DNA of 37,412 nt, taken from assembly GCA_005798335.1 (NCBI GenBank), contig SYJV01000030.1:1-37412 (forward strand). The letters are read 5' to 3'. Each line of letters opens with the position of its first letter. The stretch's first letter is position 1. Below, piece by piece: positions 27,695-35,073 of the stretch. The DNA is from Planctomycetaceae bacterium. Lineage in GTDB: Bacteria > Planctomycetota > Planctomycetia > Pirellulales > Pirellulaceae. A model generated the notes under the pieces. The model was not told the DNA's origin and made no database searches. It saw only the letters and a program-made list of their open reading frames with translations. Made by a program: the position numbers and the translations under genes.

Positions 27695-29460
27695 CGCGAA
27701 GTCTCCATGTGCAAGAGAGGCATTCCCTGCCGAATCAACACCAGCGAATTTGCCTTCACATTCTCGAACGATTCCTTCGCGCCGCCGTGCCAATGAACTT
27801 CGATGCTGTCCGCCGCCACTGCGTTGCCCAGGCCGAAGTGAAGCCTTGTTCCAAAGTGGCTCTGGTAACCTCGCCCGCAATGTACTTCCAACATTTGCGC
27901 CTTCGAGTTGGCCCGCACGATCAAGCGCGTACCCGCAGCCGAGCGATTGCATTGTGTGCCGACCAGTTGCAAGAACAACCAATTCCCGGGCGTCTCCGAT
28001 TCGTTTTTGAGCACGTTGGCTCGAGTTCGCGAGTTCAGGATCACCACGTCGGGTCGTCCGTCAATGTCTAAGTCATCGATCGCGATGGCCCGGCTGCTCT
28101 CGACGATCTGCAACCCGCTACCGGCCGATTTCGTTACATCGACGAACTTCCTGCCGGCGCGATTCTCCAAGACCTGATTGGCGATCTTGTAACTGACCGT
28201 GTCGTCCAAGTCATCCATGTTGTCGTGTATATGGCCGTGTGCGATGAACAGATCCTTGTCGCCGTCGTTGTCGAAGTCGCAAAATCCCGTGCCCCAATTC
28301 ACTGGATAGAAAGTGCCGACGCCAGCTCCCATGCGCTGCGTGGCATCTTCGAATAACCCACCACCGACGTTCTTGTACAACGTGGCGAACTGCTTCGTGT
28401 ACGCGGTCTGATAGAGATCGGGCAACAGATCGCCGTCGACATCCGCCATATCGACGCCCATGCTACCTTGAGGGTCGCCGCGATGATCGTAGGCCACCCC
28501 GGACAGGACCGCCGCGTCGGTAAACTTACCGCGTCCGTCGTTTTGCCATAAAAAGTTCCTCATCGAATCGTTGGCGACGAAGATGTCCGTGTCTCCATCC
28601 TGGTCGAAATCGAAGCAGATCGTCCCCATGCCCCAACCCGGCGTGCCACCGATGCCAGCCTCATCGCTGATGTCGACGAACGAGCCATTGCCGACGTTGC
28701 GAATTAAGTTGTCGGTTTCCTTGGGATACAAGAGTGGACCGCCATAAACGACTCTGCCGCGAAAATTCGACGGGGGAATTTGGTAATCGAACTTGATGTA
28801 GTTCGTAGCGTAGATATCCAAATTTCCATCGGCGTCGATATCCAGCATGCAAACTCCGCCGCCCGTCTTGTCGCCGCGAGTCAGCGCGGGCTGGTTTTCG
28901 ACTGACGAGAAGGTACCATCGCCGTTGTTGTGATACAGCGCGTTGGGTCCAAAGTTCGAAAGATAGACATCGTCAAAGCCGTCGTTGTCGTAGTCGCCGC
29001 AGACCACGCCCAAACCAAAGGATGCGTCCCCCAAACCACTTGGCCCCGTCACGCTGTCAAACTGAAAGCCACCCAAGTTTCGATACAGCATATTCGTGGG
29101 AACGTCCGTAGTCTTGGAACCCTTAAGCGGCGCGCCGTTGACGAAGTACACATCAACCCGCCCGTCCAAATCGTAATCGAAGCTGGCCATGCCCGACGCC
29201 ACCGGCTCGACCAAGTATCTTCCTCCCGAACTGCCATCGGTGTGCGTGAAATCGATGCCCGACCGATCGGTGTAGTCGGTCAAACGAATCCGTGTTGGTT
29301 CCTGACACAACACGACATGCTCGGGTGGGATCGCGAAGTGAACCAATAATAGGCAAGCTGTGAGAAGGCTCCAACGATACCTGACACGCTGGAAGCCTAT
29401 TCCACTGGCAAGCTGGCAGCTTATCCCACGCCGAGCGGCTTGTGCGGTTGCGAAATTCAT
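27691..29460 (-). CDS. Secreted FG-GAP / ASPIC-UnbV (CRTAC1-type) protein 2
   Basis: 589 aa. A hydrophobic stretch, WSLLTACLLLVHFAIPP, at about residues 30-46 is a signal sequence after a basic start. Seven Ca-loops are visible (DYDLDGRVD, DYDNDGFDD, DIDADGNLD, DFDQDGDTD, DVDGDLLPD, DFDNDGDKD, DLDIDGRPD), the same number as in protein 1. The UnbV end reads HCGRGYQSHFGTRLHFGLG, closer to the family consensus than protein 1, followed by SIEVHWHGGAKESFENV. It is a paralogue of protein 1 (both have YTDRSGIDFTHTDGS or a near copy), so an ancestral TPR-UnbV pair has probably been duplicated. Start and stop each overlap the neighbouring TPR genes by 4 bp. Confidence 0.88.
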   Translation of the reverse strand: MNFATAQAARRGISCQLASGIGFQRVRYRWSLLTACLLLVHFAIPPEHVVLCQEPTRIRLTDYTDRSGIDFTHTDGSSGGRYLVEPVASGMASFDYDLDGRVDVYFVNGAPLKGSKTTDVPTNMLYRNLGGFQFDSVTGPSGLGDASFGLGVVCGDYDNDGFDDVYLSNFGPNALYHNNGDGTFSSVENQPALTRGDKTGGGVCMLDIDADGNLDIYATNYIKFDYQIPPSNFRGRVVYGGPLLYPKETDNLIRNVGNGSFVDISDEAGIGGTPGWGMGTICFDFDQDGDTDIFVANDSMRNFLWQNDGRGKFTDAAVLSGVAYDHRGDPQGSMGVDMADVDGDLLPDLYQTAYTKQFATLYKNVGGGLFEDATQRMGAGVGTFYPVNWGTGFCDFDNDGDKDLFIAHGHIHDNMDDLDDTVSYKIANQVLENRAGRKFVDVTKSAGSGLQIVESSRAIAIDDLDIDGRPDVVILNSRTRANVLKNESETPGNWLFLQLVGTQCNRSAAGTRLIVRANSKAQMLEVHCGRGYQSHFGTRLHFGLGNAVAADSIEVHWHGGAKESFENVKANSLVLIRQGMPLLHMETSR

Positions 29461-30692
29461 GATCGTTCGAGCCGCTGGATGACGGATCGAGCTTGTTGGC
29501 AGCGCTGGTCGTCTGGCGCTAATGCGATTGCCTTGCGGTAGGCCTCGAGCGCTTGCTGGTGACGTTCCGTCTCAGCGCACAGTTGCCCAAGGTTCAACCA
29601 GTGCTCGACATTCTTTGGTGCCAGTTCGACCAATCGCATTCCAACATCCACGGCTTCGTGGCGGCGACCGCGCGCGGCCAGCACGCGTTGCAATTCCTCC
29701 AGCCACTGGAGCACGTCGGGTTGCAACCTGTTGGCTCGCAGCAACTTTTCCTCCGCCGTTTTCAGATCGCCCATGCGCTTATACGCCAACGCGGAGTCGG
29801 CCAAGACTTGCGCCGCCACGTGCGCCGCGTGGTCGCGATCCTTGAACGCTTGCGCGTCTTCGGAATGAGCCTCTCCGGTCGATTTAGCCTGCGATTCGAA
29901 CCGACTGATGTAACCGGCGGCTTTTTCGCGGTTCCCCAACAGCACGTACGCTCGTCCAAGTCCGTACAAGCTGTCCTTCGATTCCGGCGCGAATTGCAGG
30001 GCTTGTTCGAAACACACGATCGCCTGAGCAAAGTTCTTCACGTGCATGTACGCATTGCCGAGCATCTCCAGAGCCTGCACGGATGCGTGCTCGGTTGCAA
30101 GGTGTTGTTCCAGCGTGAGAATCGCGCGATCGGCGCGGGCCGTATGGATGAACGCGTCGGCCTGCAACAAGGGAACTCGGGGATTGCCCGGACTGAGCCG
30201 CATCAGTTCGTCGCACAATCCGATCGTTTCTTCGTAGCGGCCGCCCTCGAACGCCAACATGGCCAACCCGAACCGTGCATCGTACGATTTGGGATTCAGT
30301 TCCGCCGCTTTCTTCCAAGTCGTATGCGCGGAAGCGGTGTCGCTTACCAGGTAGTCGCGATTGGCTTTGACGTTGTGCGGTTCGTCCGAATTCGGGAAAT
30401 CCCGCAAGAGTTGCTGAATCTCTCGATCGGCAAATTTCAGCAAGTCATTGGCGGATGCCTTTGGAGAAAACTCCGGCTCGGCAAATTGAACGTCCAGTAC
30501 GGAAACGCGACTGTCTTGGCCCGGCTCTTCGTAGAATCGCTGAAGGGCGAACCATGCCAGCAGCAGCAAACCAAGTACGCTCAAACAGACCGCCAAGAAA
30601 CCGCCAGACGAGTATCTCTTGTGCTGACGATTTGAATGACCATCGATGGCGCTCGAATTGGCACGACTGGCCGACACAATTGGCTCACTCAA
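29457..30692 (-). CDS. Membrane-anchored TPR protein 2
   Basis: A 411-aa protein. The start is a TTG at 30692 without a visible ribosome site, 36 nt behind the lipoprotein stop; it gives MSEPIVSASRAN, parallel to MSE in TPR protein 1, which supports the choice. One membrane segment (GFLAVCLSVLGLLLLAWFAL, about 31-50) is followed by TPR repeats (ARFGLAMLAFEGGRYEETIG, ALEMLGNAYMHVKNFAQAIV, SLYGLGRAYVLLGNREKAAG, SALAYKRMGDLKTAEEKLLR, HWLNLGQLCAETERHQQALE). It has the same layout as TPR protein 1 but is shorter. Its stop overlaps the start of UnbV protein 2, forming the first TPR-UnbV pair of the operon. Confidence 0.85.
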   Translation of the reverse strand: MSEPIVSASRANSSAIDGHSNRQHKRYSSGGFLAVCLSVLGLLLLAWFALQRFYEEPGQDSRVSVLDVQFAEPEFSPKASANDLLKFADREIQQLLRDFPNSDEPHNVKANRDYLVSDTASAHTTWKKAAELNPKSYDARFGLAMLAFEGGRYEETIGLCDELMRLSPGNPRVPLLQADAFIHTARADRAILTLEQHLATEHASVQALEMLGNAYMHVKNFAQAIVCFEQALQFAPESKDSLYGLGRAYVLLGNREKAAGYISRFESQAKSTGEAHSEDAQAFKDRDHAAHVAAQVLADSALAYKRMGDLKTAEEKLLRANRLQPDVLQWLEELQRVLAARGRRHEAVDVGMRLVELAPKNVEHWLNLGQLCAETERHQQALEAYRKAIALAPDDQRCQQARSVIQRLERS

Positions 30693-30728
30693 GTTGGACT
30701 ACGAAACCGCAGTCGCGGTTTGTGTCGG

Positions 30729-31244
30729 TTACTTTTTCTTGTTTCCTTTGACTTGGAAGTCGAACTTGTTCTCTCCCGAGTCCTTTACTTCGGCGACTAA
30801 GCCGGATCCATTCGGGTTGGCGTACATGTCGGCGATGGCATTGCGCGACTGTTGTTGCTTTCTCGGATCGACTTTGCTGTAGATGGCGTCCAGGGACTTG
30901 GGATCGTTGGGATCAACATTCTTGGGGCGCTCGAAATCGCCAACATTCTCATGCTTCGAAACGGCCACTTTGTAACTGCCAGGCAAAGCCCCGTCGCCAG
31001 ACACTTCGGTGGTCAACGTATACATCCCTTGCGCGTCGGTGATCCCCGAAGCCGCTCGACCGCTCTGGCCCGAATCGAACACGACCATCACGCCTTCCAT
31101 CGGACTCCCATCCACCGTAATTTTGCCGCTGACCGGCACTGTTCCAAGACCTGGTTTGCCGCAGCCAACTAAGAACCCACAGCAAACTAGAAGCACACGT
31201 GACAAACAATTCCAACCATTGAATTGGTTATCGCAGTTGTACAT
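30729..31244 (-). CDS. Small lipoprotein with a carboxypeptidase-regulatory-like fold
   Basis: A 171-aa protein. The N-terminus ends in a lipobox, LLVCCGFLVGCGKPG, with a likely lipidated Cys at about residue 28. The mature part begins VPVSGKITVDGSPMEGVMVV and continues SGITDAQGMYTLTTEV and GSYKVAVSKHE, a beta-sandwich pattern of the carboxypeptidase regulatory-like/transthyretin type. A lysine-rich tail ends in NKKK. Small lipoproteins of this type accompany DUF1559 or UnbV genes in many planctomycetes. A moderate ribosome site (TGGAG) precedes the ATG. It is the first gene of the minus-strand run that continues through the TPR-UnbV pairs, with a palindromic element directly upstream. Confidence 0.8.
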   Translation of the reverse strand: MYNCDNQFNGWNCLSRVLLVCCGFLVGCGKPGLGTVPVSGKITVDGSPMEGVMVVFDSGQSGRAASGITDAQGMYTLTTEVSGDGALPGSYKVAVSKHENVGDFERPKNVDPNDPKSLDAIYSKVDPRKQQQSRNAIADMYANPNGSGLVAEVKDSGENKFDFQVKGNKKK

Positions 31245-31258
31245 GACAAACTCCAGTT

Positions 31259-31392
31259 AGAGGCTATCCGGAAAGGGGTCTGACCCTTTGCTAAGTTAAC
31301 TTTGCAGCGTCGAAAACGTAACAAAAACAATTCCTTACTATGCTTTGCGGCTTAATTTGCGAGAGGGTCAGACCCCTTTCCGGATAGCCTCT
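31259..31392. repeat. 134-bp palindromic element, AAAGGGGTC type
   Basis: A perfect 29-nt inverted repeat: 31259-31287 (core ccggaaaggggtctgaccct) and 31364-31392, with a 76-nt centre. It lies right before the lipoprotein gene. A short direct repeat agtta (31255-31259 and 31394-31398) may be a target duplication, but it is too short to be sure. The core aaaggggtc is shared with the element at 22921. Confidence 0.8.
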
Positions 31393-31629
31393 TAGTTAAA
31401 AGTGGATACGAGGACAGATGTTCGACGCGCTCCCTGCGGTCGCATAATCTTCAACTGACAAGCAATCAGAGGATTACTTTTTACCGCTCGGCCTTTGCAC
31501 TGCCCGCCCCCGCACAGTGAAGTGATGAGACTGGCATTCTCCAATCTAACGGAGATTTTAACGCTACGTTAATATGTATTCAAGTCAATCATCGTCAGTT
31601 ATCAGGAGCTTTAGAAACCGTCCACAGCT
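31393..31629. other. Region between element and nitrilase gene
   Basis: No gene is seen. It is A/T-rich near 31550-31590 and may hold the promoter of the lipoprotein/TPR/UnbV operon, but I cannot point to a convincing -35/-10 pair. Confidence 0.3.
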
Positions 31630-32682
31630 TTATCCGGGTCGGCGTTGATTCTGACTCCTCTCGGCCGCGCGCAGATGGTCGTCGATCGAGAGTAACTCGA
31701 ATTCTTTCATCACATCCGCGACTTTCACGGACGGGTCTCGCGATTCGAGGATCGACCACTCCTCGAACGCGAATGTGGTGATGTGGACGCGACTTCCGTG
31801 CTTGCTGACGATATCGCCGAAGCGATTCACGTAGGGCCACGTATGCAGGAAAACCTTCTCCAAATTGATCGCGGCGCACACCCACGTGTGCCAACGACTG
31901 GTGGCCGCCAGTTCTTCACCGGTGATGTCGCAGATCTTCGAAACATCCTTGTTCGAGCTCGACACGACGCAGTAGCGATTCTGCCAAGCCCGCGTATTGA
32001 CCATGCGACCGCCGGCGAACGCGCTTGGCCAAAACACGATCTCGGCTCCCGCGTCGCGCAGTTGCCGCCAACCGGTATCCCATTCAATGTCGAAGCAAAT
32101 CTGCGCGCCGACTTTGCCAAAGTCGGTTTCGAACACCGGAGGGCGCATCGGTCCGGGAGTTACTCCGGAATCGATCTCGGAGACGGTTGGGTAGGTCTTC
32201 TGGTACTCGCCGACAATCTTGCCCCGTCGGTCCAGCAGCACCGCGGCGTTAAAGCACTTGTCATCATGTTTGGTATAGGTTGGACAGACCACATAGCAAG
32301 CATGTTCTTGGGCGAACTGTGCCACCGGCTGTATCAGTGGTCCAACACCTTCCTCGGCAACTTGGTCCACCTGCGGGGTTGGCTTGTCGAGGTTGGAACA
32401 CGGAAAGATTTCCGGCAAGCAGACCACGTCCGGTCGCATGTTAGCCGCCGAGCGCATTCTGGTAAGCACCCGCTCGACCATTTGTTTCGGGCTGGCAGCG
32501 CGCAAACCCTCTTGAGCGATTGTGGCGATCCAAACTTCTCGCGGCAACCGATCCGACTTGGTCGACCTTTCGTCGACCGCTTGCGTCGCCCTGGTCTGGG
32601 CAGCGATCGCGCCAGCGGCAACAGTGGCGACACTCGCTTGCTTCAAAAACGACCGGCGATCGGCGTTCTCTGGATGCGACAT
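31630..32682 (-). CDS. Tat-exported carbon-nitrogen hydrolase (nitrilase superfamily)
   Basis: 350 aa. The N-terminus ENADRRSFLKQASVATVAAG is a twin-arginine signal (RRSFLK) with cleavage near TRATQA. The body has the nitrilase-superfamily triad: Glu in VVCLPEIFPC, Lys in GEYQKTYPT and the nucleophilic Cys in GAQICFDIEWDTGWR. FWPSAFAGGRMVNTRAWQNR is the usual dimer-interface strand region. These enzymes cleave amides or nitriles; the substrate cannot be told. AGGAG at a correct distance supports ATG 32682. It ends before the element-containing gap, and 31 nt separate it from the TPR-cytochrome gene upstream, so these two probably form one transcript. Confidence 0.85.
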   Translation of the reverse strand: MSHPENADRRSFLKQASVATVAAGAIAAQTRATQAVDERSTKSDRLPREVWIATIAQEGLRAASPKQMVERVLTRMRSAANMRPDVVCLPEIFPCSNLDKPTPQVDQVAEEGVGPLIQPVAQFAQEHACYVVCPTYTKHDDKCFNAAVLLDRRGKIVGEYQKTYPTVSEIDSGVTPGPMRPPVFETDFGKVGAQICFDIEWDTGWRQLRDAGAEIVFWPSAFAGGRMVNTRAWQNRYCVVSSSNKDVSKICDITGEELAATSRWHTWVCAAINLEKVFLHTWPYVNRFGDIVSKHGSRVHITTFAFEEWSILESRDPSVKVADVMKEFELLSIDDHLRAAERSQNQRRPG

Positions 32683-32713
32683 GGTGCTTTCTCCTTTTTG
32701 CTAGAGCGATAGA

Positions 32714-34798
32714 CTATTCGATTCCTTGGTTGGTTGAAAACCAGCGCTGATAATTCGTCTTTGGCGGCTGTGCCGTGCCCGCAGCCTCTTGCACATAAGA
32801 GATTAATGCGGCGGTATCCATGTCGGTTAGTCCGATTGTGGCGGGATGGGGCGTGCCTGGCATTCCGAGCAATATGCGACGGTAAAGTTCCATCGACGAT
32901 GCGCCGCGGCGAAACGGTTCGCGGCGAAAGTGACGTGGTTGAATCGGGTATCCAAGACTATCAAACAGCGACGCGGTTCCCGTCGCGGGTGAAACGCCAA
33001 CCGCGTGACAGGCCGCGCATCCAACGCGCGCGAATAATTCCTTTGCCAATGCCCGCGATTGCTGAACGTCCACGGATGATTCTACTCCGTTTGCGCGCTC
33101 GGTGATGGCGGTGGGAATCTGTAATACCTCGCTTGGAACCAGCCGCGAGTAAATCCACGTATCCATCCGTACGATCGAATCTCCTTCCGCCGCAGGATGC
33201 GTAAATCGTCGATACCGCTCAACCAATCCCGCTCGTTGGAACTGGCGCACCTTCTTGACCAGGGCGTCGATTTTGGCTCGGGATAGGTGCGAAAACGCTG
33301 GCATGGAAACGCCTTGCAAGCCCTTTTCAATCGTGATGCGCAGATCTTCATCGGTTGCCAATCCATTGATGGCTGACACGTATCGCATGGGTTGGTCGAC
33401 GAAACTGGTTGGCTTTGGAAAAAGCAAATGAGCAGCCCTACCGCGTCCATCGCCTTTGATACCGTGGCAGTGTTCGCAATGCTCGCGATAAGCCCGATGC
33501 CCCGATTCGCTGGACGTGGCGATTCCCAGTGAATCAACGCTTTCCGCAGCGCTGGTCGTGTGACCAGTGGCATTGCTAAGCGCAGTGGTCGACTGACTCA
33601 GATTGGCTATCGAATCTAGTTGATTTACGATTGCCGCCGAGCGAGGTTGCACAGCCAACTGGATTTTTAGGTCGGCAATCCGGCGCGTTCGGCGCACGCG
33701 ATCGAGGCCTTGGGCGAACAGGGATCGAGCCGAAGTGGGTTGGCCCCCTAGCGCATAGGCCACGCTGGCCGAATTCGCTTCAGCAATCAGCGCGCGCCCC
33801 TCGGCGCTCCTTGTCTGCAACGTCAACTGAAACGACTCATCGATTTGACGCGATAGGGTCAGTTCATCAAGGCCAACTTTCTCCGCGAATATCTCCAGCG
33901 CTCGTTGGTAATTACCTCGATCGCTTTCCGCGTGAGCCAACTCGACAAGCTCCTGTCGAGTTGGGTTGGCTTTGCGCTGGATCAGAACGGAGGCGGAAGA
34001 ACTGTCGCCGAGGAACCTCTTGGCTTGCGCGAGCCGGCCGACCACTTCGCGATTGTTTGGAAAGTGCTTGGCGGCGTATTCCAGCACGAACACGCATTTT
34101 TCCGGATTGTTGAGCCGGGTGGGATTGCTTGGCAACAGTGCGTACAATTCCGCCAAGGCCAAGAACGCAAGTTCGTTACGAGGTCCACGGGCAATCGCGC
34201 GATGAAGCGCTTGCTCGGCCTGCAATTCGTCGCCTCGAGCCAGCGAAACGAGCGCGCTTAAAGATTCTAGCTGAGTCGACCAACGGGATTGAGATGCATC
34301 ATCTTCGAGCGCGCGCAGAATATTTCGCGGCTCAATCTCGTCGCCTGCCGCCAGACAACCGAGAATCAACGACATCCCGGCATCGAGCGGCTCCGCGCCT
34401 TGCCGGACGAGCGACTGCAAAGTTTCGGTGGCGCCTTGCGTGGCAATCGATTCCGGCAATTTTCCCGCTTGGATATCCATGAGGCTGGATTCCAAACCAA
34501 TCTCATCCGCCGCGTCCGGCAAACTCTTGGCCGCCTCCAACGTCGCCGCGAAGTCGTCCGGGTGTCGAAGCCAACGATAGCACTTTGCCTTCAGCATGAG
34601 ACTGTCTGCGGAATGCCGCTGTGAGTTTTCCAGTTGCCGCAAAGTGCCTAGAGCATCCGACAAGTCACCTCGTTCGAACTGTGCCCGAGCTAGTTGCAAA
34701 GTCCGCCGCGCTTGCCAAGCACTGCTCGAGAGATAGACGGCCGCGACGACTATCGAGATCAACGCCATCAGGCCAATCCCAATCCCACGTGTACGCAA
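32714..34798 (-). CDS. TPR protein with two C-terminal cytochrome c domains
   Basis: 694 aa from a TTG at 34798; the choice is set by AAGGAG 6 nt before it and a membrane anchor starting at once (GIGLMALISIVVAAVYLS). Residues about 30-430 are TPR-like repeats (ARAQFERGDLSDALGTLRQL, ALHRAIARGPRNELAFLALA, ALEIFAEKVGLDELTLSRQI). Two class I cytochrome c domains follow: REHCEHCHGIKGDGRG (CxxCH at about residue 440) with distal Met candidates in QPMRYVSAINGL and VSMPAFSHLS, and GCAACHAVGVSP (CxxCH at about 592) with Met candidates in LLGMPGTPHPAT. It is anchored with the haems in the periplasm. It is divergently transcribed from the CxxCH FG-GAP lipoprotein gene. Confidence 0.85.
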   Translation of the reverse strand: MRTRGIGIGLMALISIVVAAVYLSSSAWQARRTLQLARAQFERGDLSDALGTLRQLENSQRHSADSLMLKAKCYRWLRHPDDFAATLEAAKSLPDAADEIGLESSLMDIQAGKLPESIATQGATETLQSLVRQGAEPLDAGMSLILGCLAAGDEIEPRNILRALEDDASQSRWSTQLESLSALVSLARGDELQAEQALHRAIARGPRNELAFLALAELYALLPSNPTRLNNPEKCVFVLEYAAKHFPNNREVVGRLAQAKRFLGDSSSASVLIQRKANPTRQELVELAHAESDRGNYQRALEIFAEKVGLDELTLSRQIDESFQLTLQTRSAEGRALIAEANSASVAYALGGQPTSARSLFAQGLDRVRRTRRIADLKIQLAVQPRSAAIVNQLDSIANLSQSTTALSNATGHTTSAAESVDSLGIATSSESGHRAYREHCEHCHGIKGDGRGRAAHLLFPKPTSFVDQPMRYVSAINGLATDEDLRITIEKGLQGVSMPAFSHLSRAKIDALVKKVRQFQRAGLVERYRRFTHPAAEGDSIVRMDTWIYSRLVPSEVLQIPTAITERANGVESSVDVQQSRALAKELFARVGCAACHAVGVSPATGTASLFDSLGYPIQPRHFRREPFRRGASSMELYRRILLGMPGTPHPATIGLTDMDTAALISYVQEAAGTAQPPKTNYQRWFSTNQGIE

Positions 34799-34857
34799 TG
34801 CTGGCTCCTTGTGCGATCGACGAAACAGATTGCAACAGTTCGAGCAAAATTGTCTTT

Positions 34858-34891
34858 AACTCATGGAGGTGAGCAACTCATGGAGGTGAGC
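34858..34891. repeat. 17-bp tandem duplication
   Basis: aactcatggaggtgagc is repeated exactly twice (34858-34874, 34875-34891), just outside the palindrome at 34901. It carries a strong Shine-Dalgarno-like core (ggaggtgag) but no gene follows at the correct distance. Confidence 0.7.
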
Positions 34892-34900
34892 GGTCGAACC

Positions 34901-35027
34901 GCCATTGTAGAATATCCTTATCTCAAGCGTTCATGGGCTGGCGGCAGGTTTGTGTAAGCGATCGGAGGCCAGCCCGTTGCGAGCTTTCCGGCCCATGAAC
35001 ACTTGAGAAAAGATATTCTACAATGGC
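34901..35027. repeat. 127-bp imperfect palindrome in the divergent promoter region
   Basis: The arms 34901-34938 (starting gccattgtagaatatcc) and 34991-35027 are inverted copies with a few mismatches and one indel. The centre contains a smaller hairpin (gctgg/ccagc). It sits between two divergent haem-motif genes. The first ATG of the lipoprotein frame (35023) falls inside the right arm, so that ATG is unlikely to be the real start. Confidence 0.8.
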
Positions 35028-35073
35028 ACCACCGCAACCTCAAACTGACGCTACAGCTATAGCGAAGCAACCT

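Noticed and set aside
29553-30635. 360-codon plus-strand open frame opposite TPR protein 2
   Set aside because: Same reason: an antisense shadow caused by codon use, with no motif or ribosome site.
31783-32712. 309-codon plus-strand open frame opposite the nitrilase gene
   Set aside because: The nitrilase triad and Tat signal on the minus strand are decisive; the plus frame has no family features.
35023-35073. Upstream ATG of the FG-GAP lipoprotein frame
   Set aside because: It lies in the palindrome arm and would put 17 extra polar residues before an otherwise normal lipoprotein leader.
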